Both the position numbers and the translations under genes were made by a program. The notes beneath the pieces were generated by a model. That model had not been told where the DNA came from. It did no database searches and was given only the letters and a program-made list of their open reading frames with translations. A stretch of 43,861 nucleotides of DNA from Bacteroides sp. (GTDB lineage Bacteria > Bacteroidota > Bacteroidia > Bacteroidales > Bacteroidaceae), in NCBI RefSeq assembly GCF_028690125.1, contig NZ_JAQVBV010000040.1:1-43861 (forward strand), read 5' to 3'. Shown in pieces: positions 13,836 to 22,454 of the stretch (positions are counted from its first letter, which is position 1; the number at the start of each line of letters is the position of its first letter).

Positions 13836-14189
13836 ATGAAAAAGCAAATTTTAAGTTTGGTTGTTGCCTTATTAATTGGCACAACAGTTTGTATTGCACA
13901 GAATCGTCAGCAAGGAAAAGTTGATAGAGAAAAGCGCATAGAGAAAATGATCACAGATCTGGGGCTGAATGAAAAACAGGCTAAAGATTTTAAAGCAGCT
14001 TTGCAAGAAATGCGACCTACCAAACAGAAACAGGGTGAACAAGCTGAGAGGCCATCACGCGAAGAGATGCAGAAGAAGAGAAATGAATTAGAAACTAAGA
14101 TGAAAAATATATTAACAGAAGAGCAGTATAAGAAATATCAGGATATGCGTAAAAAGGAAAATGAGAATAGAAAAAAGAGAGCTAAATAA
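13836..14189 (+). CDS. DUF4890-family secreted protein
   Basis: A 117-aa protein with a Sec signal peptide (MKKQILSLVVALLIGTTVCIAQ, residues 1-22). A highly charged helical region follows, with REKRIEKMITDLGLNEKQAKDFKAALQEM and LTEEQYKKYQDMRKKE. The LNEKQ/LTEEQ spacing resembles Spy/CpxP-type LTxxQ periplasmic proteins, as in the Bacteroidales DUF4890 family. It is probably periplasmic; a stress or chaperone-like role is an inference from that resemblance. It is intact, though surrounded by decayed genes, and has its own terminator downstream. Confidence 0.85.
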   Translation: MKKQILSLVVALLIGTTVCIAQNRQQGKVDREKRIEKMITDLGLNEKQAKDFKAALQEMRPTKQKQGEQAERPSREEMQKKRNELETKMKNILTEEQYKKYQDMRKKENENRKKRAK

Positions 14190-14268
14190 CTTTGTTTATT
14201 CTATAAAACTTTTTATTTAGTAATAATAGTGTGAAATGAAAATGTATTTATCATTTCACGAAGAGAAT

Positions 14269-14309
14269 GAAAGTATGTTGTTGAAGAAATGATATACTTT
14301 CTTCTTTTT
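14269..14309 (+). terminator. Terminator downstream of the DUF4890 gene
   Basis: GAAAGTAT (14269-14276) and ATACTTTC (14294-14301) form a stem followed by TTCTTTTTA. A separate hairpin, GTGAAATGA/TCATTTCAC, lies just upstream at 14231-14259. Confidence 0.65.
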
Positions 14310-14319
14310 ATACAGGTTT

Positions 14320-14661
14320 TTACACCAAATACCTGAACGTGAATAGTGCTGCTAAAACGTACATAGCAACTGTTAGAAACTGTTTCGGAATGATGTTTTT
14401 CTGATGCAGTATGGCTTGGCATACTTCTCTACGTATCCAGTCATCTGGGTCATTTTAACGGTCCAATGTATTCTACGGAAGAACGATGATGAGATCTTTG
14501 CAATGCTCTATGACCTTTAATAACTGTTCGTTGAACTTTTCGGATCGTAGTGTCTCTGCATTAAAAAATACGGAATAGCCTGGGCTGCGCAGTTTCTCAG
14601 TAATGAGATTGACAGATTCGAAAGAGGCACGGAGATAGCTTATAAAGATGTCGTATTTCAT
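14320..14661 (-). pseudogene. Broken TIR-domain protein
   Basis: From the ATG at 14661 the frame encodes MKYDIFISYLRASFESVNLI, EKLRSPGYSVFFNAETLRSEKF and NEQLLKVIEHCKDLIIVLP, a TIR-domain N-terminus. It then meets TAG (14473-14475), NTLDR, TAA (14455-14457) and NDPDDWIRREVCQAILHQKNIIP, which continues the TIR domain in the same frame before similarity is lost near 14385. The catalytic-region Glu of NADase TIRs (DWIRRE) is recognisable. Two nonsense codons and loss of the C-terminal effector or sensor part make it a pseudogene. Confidence 0.85.
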
Positions 14662-15123
14662 AATACTCGCGTTTGTATTTATTTGCTAACCTATACATCT
14701 TTAGGATGATAAAAAGAAAAATGCTTGTTGTAAATTTGGTGCACTTCTTTTACTAAAGTACACTAACGAATAGTAATATCTTGTGAATATCGTGAAAACA
14801 AAATAACCGGGAATTTAAATCGGAGTTTCATCACTTGGAATCTTTTATACAATTAAATCATGGAAACACTGCCACTGAATGAAATAAGGAGATGATAAAA
14901 AGAATGTATCGTTAATATTTCCTTAGTAACCCCCTTTAATGTTTAAATAAAAGCAAATGCTTCCTTTTATTCTTAAATAGTCTGTTACAAAAGAACAACT
15001 AATCTAAAGTTTTACTATATTTATTGCAGCTAGAGAGCACTTTAAGTAATGCCTTAAGAAGAAATGAGATAAGTAGTATTATACTATATATTTTCTATTA
15101 TTAATTACTTAAACAATTTTTTT
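14662..15123. other. Intergenic region upstream of the TonB-family gene
   Basis: About 460 bases, A+T-rich, without a convincing gene. A TAAATTTG at 14731-14738 matches the -7 consensus but has no clear -33 partner and is about 390 bases from the next start. I see no repeat or RNA gene here. Confidence 0.5.
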
Positions 15124-15816
15124 ATGGAAGCCAAGAAATCAAAAAAGGCTGCAATTGAGAACCAACGCGGTTCTTGGTTGATGATGGGTTTGATTGTTGC
15201 GCTTGCTTTCATGTTCGTTTCGTTCGAATGGACACAACATGATGTAAGAGTTGCGCTAATATCGTCAGCAGACGATCCCATCTTTGTAACGGAGCTTGTT
15301 CCAATCACATTTCCTGATGAAAAGAAACTGGAACCGCCCCCTCCCGCAGTAAAAAGTGTAACGGATCTGTTCACAATAGTGGATGACGATATAGATGTGG
15401 ACGAAGATGTTTCTATTGTGGCGGACGATATGACCTATAATAAACCTGTAGAAGGTGTTTTCGTGCCACCAGTTGGAATTGTGGAGACAGTAGTGGAGGA
15501 TGAGATTTATGTGGCAGCAGAGAATATGCCGGAATTTCCCGGTGGTACTGACCAATTAATGAAGTATCTTGCTTCTCATATCAAGTATCCGACGATTTCT
15601 CAGGAAATGGGCACAGATGGAAGAGTCATTGTTCAGTTTGTCGTAGACAAAAACGGATCGATAACAAGCCCTGAAGTGGTGCGAAGTGTGGATCCTTATC
15701 TGGATAAAGAAGCTCTCCGTGTGATTAGTACAATGCCCAAGTGGAAGCCGGGTGAACAAAACGGCAAGAAAGTAAGAGTAAAATTTACTGTACCTGTAAC
15801 ATTCAAATTGCAGTAA
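15124..15816 (+). CDS. TonB-family energy transducer
   Basis: A 230-aa protein. There is a short basic cytoplasmic N-terminus, one membrane anchor (about residues 18-36, WLMMGLIVALAFMFVSF) and a short proline stretch (EPPPPAVK, about 74-81). An acidic periplasmic linker rich in Asp/Val follows, and then a TonB C-terminal domain from about 140 (MPEFPGGTDQLMKYLASHIKYP to PVTFKLQ). It should link the inner-membrane ExbBD motor to TonB-dependent outer-membrane transporters. No exbB/exbD is next to it, which is common for the many orphan TonBs of Bacteroides. A terminator follows directly. Confidence 0.93.
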   Translation: MEAKKSKKAAIENQRGSWLMMGLIVALAFMFVSFEWTQHDVRVALISSADDPIFVTELVPITFPDEKKLEPPPPAVKSVTDLFTIVDDDIDVDEDVSIVADDMTYNKPVEGVFVPPVGIVETVVEDEIYVAAENMPEFPGGTDQLMKYLASHIKYPTISQEMGTDGRVIVQFVVDKNGSITSPEVVRSVDPYLDKEALRVISTMPKWKPGEQNGKKVRVKFTVPVTFKLQ

Positions 15817-15836
15817 TTACTTGGAATAAATGAGCT

Positions 15837-15874
15837 AAAGGGTCAGTTCTCGTGAAGAGAATTGACCCTTTTCA
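15837..15874 (+). terminator. Terminator of the TonB-family gene
   Basis: AAAGGGTCAGTTCTC (15837-15851) pairs with GAGAATTGACCCTTT (15857-15871), with a 5-base loop and a single non-Watson-Crick position; TTT follows. Confidence 0.9.
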
Positions 15875-15953
15875 ATTGGTTATCAGAGTCAAATTTAATT
15901 ATTAAACATATCTTCCGTAATTATTACTTTAGAGATTAGTTGAGACATTTTAT

Positions 15954-16949
15954 TTAATCGAAGCTTGGGATATCGATCGTTTCGCTCTCTTCCTGCCAAT
16001 TGTCTATCGTAAAATTTCCGGCATCTTCCTCCGAGAAGATTTCAGATAAGGTCAATGTTAAGGTAAGACGGGTATTAGCCTTTAAAGGAGAACTCAAAGG
16101 TTGCTTAAATATTTTTACTGTTCCATTTTTTAGAGTGACAATAAGTTGAAATAGCGGACTTATTGAAGACGGGAACAGCATGACCGTAGCGTTACTCATT
16201 TGTGTACCATCTATTGAAAGTACAAGGGGGAAAGCTACAGTCTTGGTTTGGTTGGTAACTGCGGCTGTGTATAGGTTTATTTTTTCTGCAATGCCTCCTA
16301 TATGCACTTTCATGCTAGCTATACTTGAACTTAGAATACCGTTATTTTTGTTTTTTACAATAACTTTCAAACCTGCAACTTGCCGTTTCATGGCAGCATT
16401 TAACTCTTCTGTACCAATATTGGCAGGCTTCACAGCATACACTAGGTCAAAGACCGGGTAGTAAGTAGTATCTGGAAAATTCTGGCGGAGTCCAAGGTAT
16501 TGTTGTGACAAATCTCCACCTACGGTGAGCTGAGGGTCACTTACCGTCGAATTGCTGTAGATAGGCTCTTCATATTTTGGTGTTCCCCAATAAATCATGT
16601 TATAAGTTCCTATCGGCAAGGAGAGCGCACGTTTGGGGGCTTCGAAAGTACTTCCGTCTTTTAGATAATAAAAGCCTGGAAATGGAGTAAGCACATCATT
16701 GATATAATTTCCGTAATAGAAGGAAGTTCCGGCTTGACAAGGATATACTTCCAAAACACCTGTCATCGGACTCTGCGAGTTGTCAGGTGAATTGACCGTA
16801 GCATTTATATCGGGACTGATAAGCCCACTGTTATTTCCTCCGCTATTGCCTACGTTACCGCAATCATCTTCGGGTAACATGGGATTATCACTTGAACAGC
16901 CAGCGAAGATAGCAGCTGTTAATATTGCCATAAAAATAATATTCTTCAT
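15954..16949 (-). CDS. Fimbrillin/Mfa2-like lipoprotein
   Basis: A 331-aa protein with a lipoprotein signal peptide: MKNIIFMAILTAAIFAGC, lipobox FAGC with Cys18. A Ser/Asn/Gly-rich linker (NVGNSGGNNSG) follows, then a beta-rich body containing YPVFDLVYAVKPA, AAMKRQVAGLKVIVKN and VTLKNGTVKIFKQPLSSPLKANTRLTLTLTLSE. The MxRQVAxLxxxV pattern and the final N-T-R-L-T-L-T-L strand are typical of the FimB/Mfa2 and fimbrillin-like lipoprotein families of Bacteroidales. It would be surface-exposed and lipid-anchored. No major fimbrillin gene is adjacent, so function in adhesion is inferred only from family. Confidence 0.75.
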   Translation of the reverse strand: MKNIIFMAILTAAIFAGCSSDNPMLPEDDCGNVGNSGGNNSGLISPDINATVNSPDNSQSPMTGVLEVYPCQAGTSFYYGNYINDVLTPFPGFYYLKDGSTFEAPKRALSLPIGTYNMIYWGTPKYEEPIYSNSTVSDPQLTVGGDLSQQYLGLRQNFPDTTYYPVFDLVYAVKPANIGTEELNAAMKRQVAGLKVIVKNKNNGILSSSIASMKVHIGGIAEKINLYTAAVTNQTKTVAFPLVLSIDGTQMSNATVMLFPSSISPLFQLIVTLKNGTVKIFKQPLSSPLKANTRLTLTLTLSEIFSEEDAGNFTIDNWQEESETIDIPSFD

Positions 16950-17001
16950 AATTAAAGCTGTTTAGGTTTCGTTTTTCTCCTAATAACATTTTCTATTTGA
17001 A

Positions 17002-17033
17002 TTGGTTCTATGAGATTAAAAAACGTATCTTTG
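17002..17033 (+). promoter_or_regulatory. Promoter that fixes the start of the 17049 gene
   Basis: TATCTTTG (17026-17033) matches the Bacteroides -7 element, with TTG (17002-17004) 21 bases upstream. Because it lies inside the longer open frame (ATG 17010), translation should start at ATG 17049 instead. Confidence 0.75.
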
Positions 17034-17048
17034 CATTACGAACAAAAA

Positions 17049-17690
17049 ATGAATGATTGTCTTATGAATCATCTGTTACTTTGCCTGAAAAGACCTTTTA
17101 TCTGGCTTTCCCGTTTCCGTCATCGTTGTGGTTATGGTGTGCATTCTCCTTTTGCTTTCAACTTGATATCAGATGTGATTTATGAAAAGCAACCTTATTA
17201 TGCTTACTATTCTTTGGCATCAGAACAAAAAAAAATGTCATGTGAAATAGGATGGTACAAAGAAACACAAAAGATTAACCGCCTATTATTCCGATTGGTA
17301 AACAAGATACAACCCTCCACTATTGTAGAGGTGGGATGTCTTTCTGTAAGCTCTCTTTATCTTCAATCAGGCAAGCCTTCTGCCGAATATCTTTTTGCAT
17401 CGAACTTGTCTGAACTTTTTTGGGATGCAGACGTTCCGATTGGTTTGCTGTATCTGAATGATTATCGGAGTCCCGATCTTTTAAGAGGAGTTTTTCAAGT
17501 TTGCGTGGAACGAGCTACACCTGAAAGTCTATTTATTGTTTATGGTATAGGTTACTCCAAAAAAATGAAATCGTTGTGGCAAGAGTTGAAAAATGACGAA
17601 CGGGTAGGGATTACTTTTGATTTATATGATGTCGGTCTGCTCTTTTTTGATAAAACAAAAATAAAACAGCATTATATTATCAACTTCTAA
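17049..17690 (+). CDS. Conserved Bacteroides protein upstream of cobalamin adenosyltransferase (possible methyltransferase-like fold)
   Basis: 213 aa from ATG 17049, chosen because a promoter -7 element overlaps the longer frame. It begins MNDCLMNHLLLCLKRPFIWL, then RFRHRCGYGVHSPFAFNLISDVIYEKQPYYAYYSL. The mid-region STIVEVGCLSVSSLYLQSGKPS resembles the glycine-rich SAM-binding motif I of class I methyltransferases, but the rest of the domain is not clear. It ends 47 bases before the cobalamin adenosyltransferase gene and is likely cotranscribed with it. Function unknown. Confidence 0.8.
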   Translation: MNDCLMNHLLLCLKRPFIWLSRFRHRCGYGVHSPFAFNLISDVIYEKQPYYAYYSLASEQKKMSCEIGWYKETQKINRLLFRLVNKIQPSTIVEVGCLSVSSLYLQSGKPSAEYLFASNLSELFWDADVPIGLLYLNDYRSPDLLRGVFQVCVERATPESLFIVYGIGYSKKMKSLWQELKNDERVGITFDLYDVGLLFFDKTKIKQHYIINF

Positions 17691-17737
17691 GAACCTTTAT
17701 ACGTTACCATAATATAACAAAAATAAAATGGAAGATT

Positions 17738-18301
17738 ATGAAAAAGAGCCTTGTATATACAAAAACCGGTGATAAAGGAACTACCAGCCTTGTTGGTGGT
17801 ACTCGGGTTTCGAAAACTCATATTCGTTTGGAAGCTTATGGAACGATTGATGAATTAAATTCCCATTTGGGGTGGTTGTATACCTATTTGATGGACGAAG
17901 CTGACCGAACCTTTATTTTAGGAATCCAGCACAAGTTGTTCACTATAGGATCACACCTTGCCACTGATCAGGAAAAAATACAACTGAAGTATGCAAGCAT
18001 TATTACTAAGGAAGATGTGGAACGGATCGAACAAGGAATTGATAAATTGGATGAACAGTTGCCAGCACTTTGCGCTTTTATTATACCAGGAGGCGCTCGG
18101 GCTGCTGCAGTTTGTCACGTTTGCCGTACTATTTGTCGAAGGGCCGAACGTCGTATTTTGACTTTGTCCGAAACTTGTACAATTTCGCCCGAACTTTTAG
18201 CTTTTGTGAATAGATTATCAGACTATTTATTCGTTTTATCTCGAAAAATTAATTTTAATGAACAAAATAATGAAATATTTTGGGATAATAGTTGTAAATG
18301 A
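17738..18301 (+). CDS. PduO-type cob(I)alamin adenosyltransferase
   Basis: A 187-aa protein transferring the 5'-deoxyadenosyl group from ATP to Co(I) corrinoid to make adenosylcobalamin. The N-terminal ATP-binding signature VYTKTGDKGTTSLVGGTRVSK is at residues 6-26. EAYGTIDELNSHLG, FIIPGGARAAAVCHVCRTICRRAERRI and NRLSDYLFVLSRKIN follow, all diagnostic of the PduO/MMAB family. It would supply coenzyme B12 for enzymes such as methylmalonyl-CoA mutase used in Bacteroides propionate production. No cobalamin riboswitch is apparent upstream. Confidence 0.95.
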   Translation: MKKSLVYTKTGDKGTTSLVGGTRVSKTHIRLEAYGTIDELNSHLGWLYTYLMDEADRTFILGIQHKLFTIGSHLATDQEKIQLKYASIITKEDVERIEQGIDKLDEQLPALCAFIIPGGARAAAVCHVCRTICRRAERRILTLSETCTISPELLAFVNRLSDYLFVLSRKINFNEQNNEIFWDNSCK

Positions 18302-18321
18302 TAGATTTTATTATACTTTTG
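18292..18321 (+). promoter_or_regulatory. Promoter of the DUF2795 gene
   Basis: -7 element TACTTTTG (18314-18321) with TTG (18292-18294) 19 bases upstream; the leader to ATG 18374 is about 45 nt. Confidence 0.7.
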
Positions 18322-18373
18322 CGGAAAAATAGAAAAAAGAGACAATTAGTATTCACTTTTAATACTCAAGATT

Positions 18374-18595
18374 ATGTATTGGACATTGGAATTAGCATCA
18401 AAGCTTGAAGATGCTCCCTGGCCGGCAACTAAAGACGAATTGATTGATTATGCCATGCGTTCGGGTGCTCCTCTTGAAGTTATTGAGAATCTCCAGGAAA
18501 TGGAAGATGAGGGCGAAATTTATGAGAGTATCGAAGATATTTGGCCGGATTATCCTAGCAAAGAAGATTTCTTCTTTAACGAAGAAGAGTATTAA
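18374..18595 (+). CDS. DUF2795 family protein
   Basis: A 73-aa, very acidic protein: MYWTLELASKLEDAPWPATKDELIDYAMRSGAPLEVIENLQEM, then EGEIYESIEDIWPDYPSKEDFFFNEEEY. The A-P-W-P-A-T-K-x-E-L-I-D-Y segment and following helix match DUF2795, a small helical family conserved in Bacteroidetes. It has its own promoter and a strong terminator, suggesting a monocistronic and possibly abundant transcript. Function is unknown. Confidence 0.88.
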   Translation: MYWTLELASKLEDAPWPATKDELIDYAMRSGAPLEVIENLQEMEDEGEIYESIEDIWPDYPSKEDFFFNEEEY

Positions 18596-18619
18596 TCTAA
18601 AAATTAGCACTGAACATAT

Positions 18620-18663
18620 AAAAATACCCGATGACGGAAGAAGGTTATCGGGTATTTTTGTTT
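18620..18663. terminator. Bidirectional terminator between DUF2795 and porin genes
   Basis: AAAAATACCCGATGAC (18620-18635) pairs with GTTATCGGGTATTTTT (18644-18659). A-tract and T-tract flank the stem, so it can end both convergent transcripts. Confidence 0.9.
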
Positions 18664-18673
18664 TCAGGTTATC

Positions 18674-19861
18674 TTAAAATATCGGCATCTGCCAGATGAA
18701 ACCAACGGAAATCCGGTTGGTACTGTAGTTCTCCTGTCCCAAAACCTTAGCACGTGAGGTGAAATTATACGAACGTCCTACGTACGTTACAAAAAAATGC
18801 AGATTGGTTTCCATCGGGTAAAATTCAATACCTGCCAGATATCCCCAGGAAGTACGATAATTTCCTTTTTCTATATCATCACTAGCTTTTGTGACGGAAG
18901 CAGTCTCATACATACCTTTCACAAAAGCATTCCATTTCGGCAAGAAGCGATAATTGCATTTGGCTACTACAGAAAGATAACCGGTATTAAACGTATTGTG
19001 TCCGTTTGGACGGCCGATAATACCAGTGATTATCCCGGTGCGGTCAATATTTTCCTGTGAGTACATAAGATCGACGAAAGCATTCCATTTTCCAAGATTC
19101 AATTCGTTACCCATTGCATAGTAATAAAGGTTCTTGTTGCTAGCTTCATTCAAGAGAGAAGCAGACCAACGGGTTTTGAATACATTGTTGAAATTACCAT
19201 TCCAGTTCAATGTATAGACTAACGGCATTTTTCCGGATTTTAAATCAGGAAGGTTGCCTTCCGAATCTTCTGTGATACCATAGGTTTTCTCAAAAGTATT
19301 ATTGCGACTGTTTAATACCTGAAGATTTAACTGCTGGTCCGGAGTAATATTATAGGCCACATTCAAACCGGTCATAAAGTTACTCATATTTTCGATCATG
19401 TCACAATATTCATAAACATCAATAGGGTTCAAGTCAAACTCGAAACCTCCGTATGCCGTACATTGTTTTCCAGCAAAGAGGCTGAACTGATTGTTTAGCT
19501 TGATACCAACACCGGCCCAGTCAATAGAAGTTGGCAGATTGTCAATCATGCCGTTAGCATCGTTCGAACGATTCAGCCGTTGCCGATAGCGGTAAGAAAG
19601 CCAATTATTAATATTTCCCTTTGCTTCGATACGGAGTTGGTGCATATTGAAGTCTCCTTCCTGAAATCCGTCTCTGAAATGTGCATCGAAACTACCTTGC
19701 ATATTAAGGAACAGATTGAACTTGTCCGATTTCTTTTTCACATCTGTCAATTCCTCGAACAGAGGAGTATTGGGTGAAAACTTTTCTTTTTTTTCAGTAT
19801 TTTGGGCATATATCCCCTGTATGCTACCCGTAATGAGTAGCATAAATATGATTTTTTTCAT
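18674..19861 (-). CDS. Phosphate-selective porin O/P-like outer-membrane porin
   Basis: A 395-aa protein with signal peptide MKKIIFMLLITGSIQGIYAQ and a beta-barrel body with alternating aromatic strands (LFLNMQGSFDAHFRD, HQLRIEAKGNINNWLSYRYRQRLNR, WAGVGIKLNNQFSLFAGKQ). It ends FIWQMPIF, where a terminal aromatic is the usual outer-membrane insertion signal. It is the third gene after dcu and asparaginase with a 14-base gap. In this operon it probably admits asparagine, aspartate or dicarboxylates rather than phosphate. Confidence 0.82.
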   Translation of the reverse strand: MKKIIFMLLITGSIQGIYAQNTEKKEKFSPNTPLFEELTDVKKKSDKFNLFLNMQGSFDAHFRDGFQEGDFNMHQLRIEAKGNINNWLSYRYRQRLNRSNDANGMIDNLPTSIDWAGVGIKLNNQFSLFAGKQCTAYGGFEFDLNPIDVYEYCDMIENMSNFMTGLNVAYNITPDQQLNLQVLNSRNNTFEKTYGITEDSEGNLPDLKSGKMPLVYTLNWNGNFNNVFKTRWSASLLNEASNKNLYYYAMGNELNLGKWNAFVDLMYSQENIDRTGIITGIIGRPNGHNTFNTGYLSVVAKCNYRFLPKWNAFVKGMYETASVTKASDDIEKGNYRTSWGYLAGIEFYPMETNLHFFVTYVGRSYNFTSRAKVLGQENYSTNRISVGFIWQMPIF

Positions 19862-19875
19862 AGGTTGGCTCAGTT

Positions 19876-20934
19876 TTAGTATTCGTTAAAATATTCCTGA
19901 ATCTGTTTCCAATCTGTTGTTTTGGTTAATGCAAGCATTAGCAATACACGCGATTTTTGTGGATTCAATTCCTGAGAAGCCACAAATTGATATTTTGCAT
20001 CATCTACTTCCGCATCGAGAGTAGTAGGTCCGGTTGGCACACGGGAAGAACGGACTACTAAGATTCCTTTTTTCCTTGCATCTGTCAGTAGTGGAAAAAT
20101 GTTTTTGTGAATATTACCGTTTCCTACACCTGCATGGATGATTCCTTTGTATCCGTTGCTAAGTAAAGGAGCCACCATATCTGCTTCAATATTGGAGTAG
20201 CTATATACAATACCTACTTTGGGCAATGAGGTCAAGTGAGTAACATCGAATACAGAGTGGGTAGTATGCTTTTTCAGTGTTACTTGGTTATAGGTCACTT
20301 TCCCGTTCAGTACATAGCCCAATGCACCGGAGTTGGGAGCCTGGAAAGTTTGTACATCTACAGTGTTCATCTTAATTACACTTTGTGCTCCCAAAATAAG
20401 ACCATTCATGGCAACTAATACCCCTTTGCCTTTAGATTCTTTAGCGGCAGCAGTCACTACACCGTTATAAAGGTTCAACGGACCATCTGCACTAAGTGCG
20501 GTAGAAGGACGCATAGCACCTACTACAACTACTGGCTTATCACTTTTTACAGTCAGATTTAAAAAGTAAGCGGTTTCTTCCATCGTATCCGTTCCGTGAG
20601 TGATAACAACGCCGTCAATATCCGCTCTTTTTAAAAGCTCATTGATTTTTTTGGCTAAAGTCAGCCAGACTTCATCATTCATGTCCTGCGAACCGATCTT
20701 CACGATTTGTTCGCCCGTTACGTTGGCAATGTTCTTAATCTCGGGCACAGCTTCGAGCAATGTACTGATCGCTACTTGTCCGGCAGTGTAATTGGTTCCT
20801 GTTGCCGAACTTCCTGTGCCGGCAATCGTTCCTCCGGTGGCAAGAATATGAATGTTCGGTTTCTGGGCAAATGCCATTGTTACGGAAAATAGTAGTGTGA
20901 CTACTATGAGACCTAGTTTCTGGAATTGTTTCAT
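19876..20934 (-). CDS. ansB: Periplasmic L-asparaginase, type II
   Basis: A 352-aa protein hydrolysing asparagine to aspartate and ammonia. Signal peptide MKQFQKLGLIVVTLLFSVTMAFAQ indicates export. Catalytic residues are visible: Thr36 in LATGGTIAGT, Thr115-Asp116 in ITHGTDTMEET, and a Lys in the VIKMNTVDVQTF segment. AMRPSTALSADGPLNLYN and GVGNGN are also standard. It lies between the dcu transporter (32-base gap) and porin (14-base gap) and opposite aspA, so its product aspartate feeds aspartase and fumarate production. Confidence 0.97.
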   Translation of the reverse strand: MKQFQKLGLIVVTLLFSVTMAFAQKPNIHILATGGTIAGTGSSATGTNYTAGQVAISTLLEAVPEIKNIANVTGEQIVKIGSQDMNDEVWLTLAKKINELLKRADIDGVVITHGTDTMEETAYFLNLTVKSDKPVVVVGAMRPSTALSADGPLNLYNGVVTAAAKESKGKGVLVAMNGLILGAQSVIKMNTVDVQTFQAPNSGALGYVLNGKVTYNQVTLKKHTTHSVFDVTHLTSLPKVGIVYSYSNIEADMVAPLLSNGYKGIIHAGVGNGNIHKNIFPLLTDARKKGILVVRSSRVPTGPTTLDAEVDDAKYQFVASQELNPQKSRVLLMLALTKTTDWKQIQEYFNEY

Positions 20935-20966
20935 AACTAAATAATGATGTTTAGGTTAATTATATA

Positions 20967-22277
20967 TTAAAATACTTGTATAAAAAGTAATCCTAAAGCA
21001 ATTGCCACGATGGTAGATACCAGTCCTGGCATCATGAACGAATGATTTAACACATATTTGCCGATTTTTGTTGTTCCGGTGCGGTCAAAATTGATGGCGG
21101 CTACTACGGTCGGATAGTTAGGGATAAAGAAGTATCCGTTTACGGCCGGGAATAGAGCTATCAGCATATAAGGAGAGATTCCGAGTGCAATACCTAAAGG
21201 CATCAGTGCACGAACTGTAGCAGCCTGACTATATAATAAGATAGACATGACGAATAATGCGATACCGAATAACCAAGGCATTTGCCGTACAACTCCTTCG
21301 ATGGAGGAAGTAAGTTGAACCATATTGCCTTGAAGGAAAGTGTCACCCATCCAGGCAATACCGAAAATAGCAATGACGGCTTGCATTCCTGCAGGGAATA
21401 CTGAACCTTGGGTGGCTTTAATTCCGTCAGTCTTGGTCAAAATAAGAATGATAGCAGCTGCGGATAACATCACTATTTCGATAATGGAAGACATTCCTAA
21501 AGTAATGATCTCACCATCAATAAGGAAGCTGGGCCGCATTCCCTCGAAGGAACCGAAAAAGACAATAAAAACTGTCGCTAGAATGAAGATAATAACGGAT
21601 AGCATAGCAGAGCGCTTGTTCTTGACATCTTTTATTTCTACCTTTTTATTATTAAATAAGCCTTTTTTTACACGTTTCAGATATTCGGGATCTTCAATTA
21701 ATTCTTTACCTACTTTCATGGAAAACAGAGCACCTACCAATACTCCGACAATGGTGGCAGGAATTGTAATCTTTAAAATGTCGAACAGAGTAATATCGAA
21801 TCCGGTCAATAGACCCAGCAGAGCAACTGTTGCGGCAGAAATAGGACTTGCAGTAATAGCTTGTTGCGAAGCAATTACGGCAATTCCGAGCGGACGTTCC
21901 GGGCGTATTTTAGTTTCTGTTGCTACTTCGGCAATTACGGGCAATACGGAATAAGCGACATGACCCGTTCCGGCTACAAAAGTGAACAGATAAGTCACCA
22001 ACGGACTGAGCAACGTCACATGTGACGGATTTTTACGAAGCAGATGTTCTGCAAGCTTCACCATGTAATCGAGCCCTCCGGCAGCTTGCATGCATGAAGC
22101 GGCTGAAATGACAGCTGCAATCATTAGCATAACGTCTATAGGCGGAGCAGTCGGCTGCAGACCGAAAATGAATGTTAATATTCCCAGACCTACACCTCCC
22201 ATGACGCCGAGCCCGATACCACCGAGGCGTGCACCGATAATAATAGCTGTCAGAACAAAAGCTAATTGTAATATCAT
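20967..22277 (-). CDS. dcuB: Anaerobic C4-dicarboxylate transporter (Dcu family)
   Basis: A 436-aa polytopic inner-membrane protein. The N-terminal GARLGGIGLGVMGGVGLGILTFIFGLQPTAPPIDVMLMI, LVTYLFTFVAGTGHVAYSVLPVIAEVA, RPERPLGIAVIASQQAITASPISAATVALLG and NYPTVVAAINFDRTGTTKIGKYVLNHSFMMPG are Dcu signatures. It exchanges or takes up fumarate, aspartate and succinate under anaerobiosis. The DcuA versus DcuB choice is not certain. It is the first gene of the asparaginase operon and divergent from aspA. Confidence 0.95.
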   Translation of the reverse strand: MILQLAFVLTAIIIGARLGGIGLGVMGGVGLGILTFIFGLQPTAPPIDVMLMIAAVISAASCMQAAGGLDYMVKLAEHLLRKNPSHVTLLSPLVTYLFTFVAGTGHVAYSVLPVIAEVATETKIRPERPLGIAVIASQQAITASPISAATVALLGLLTGFDITLFDILKITIPATIVGVLVGALFSMKVGKELIEDPEYLKRVKKGLFNNKKVEIKDVKNKRSAMLSVIIFILATVFIVFFGSFEGMRPSFLIDGEIITLGMSSIIEIVMLSAAAIILILTKTDGIKATQGSVFPAGMQAVIAIFGIAWMGDTFLQGNMVQLTSSIEGVVRQMPWLFGIALFVMSILLYSQAATVRALMPLGIALGISPYMLIALFPAVNGYFFIPNYPTVVAAINFDRTGTTKIGKYVLNHSFMMPGLVSTIVAIALGLLFIQVF

Positions 22278-22300
22278 AAACTGTTATTTTAAGATTAAAG

Positions 22301-22308
22301 CAAATATA
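22301..22308 (-). promoter_or_regulatory. Candidate -7 element for the dcu operon
   Basis: The minus strand reads TATATTTG here, a match to TAnnTTTG about 24 bases before the dcu ATG. No good -33 partner is visible. The divergent region also has AATAAC (22391-22396) inverted with GTTATT (22408-22413), a possible operator on the aspA side. Confidence 0.5.
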
Positions 22309-22454
22309 ACTAATTTCTTCTTTAATTTTCTATCTGTTTGGAATTAACAACAAAAAAACCATTGAATAGTTTTTGCATATTTATTAAAACAATAACATCT
22401 TTGATTGGTTATTATATCAACTAACGAAAAAGTTATTGCTATAAAACAACCGAT

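Noticed and set aside
14213..14422. 69-aa minus-strand ORF
   Set aside because: It overlaps the TIR pseudogene in another frame and the DUF4890 terminator; the sequence has no protein-like features.
14863..14900. Tiny ORF METLPLNEIRR
   Set aside because: It resembles the start of several protein families but stops after 11 codons; too short to interpret.
17010..17048. Longer N-terminus of the 213-aa protein from ATG 17010
   Set aside because: A promoter -7 element (17026-17033) lies inside it, so the transcript starts downstream.
17690..17738. Cobalamin riboswitch before the adenosyltransferase gene
   Set aside because: The 47-base gap is too short and no B12-box-like sequence is visible here or before 17049.
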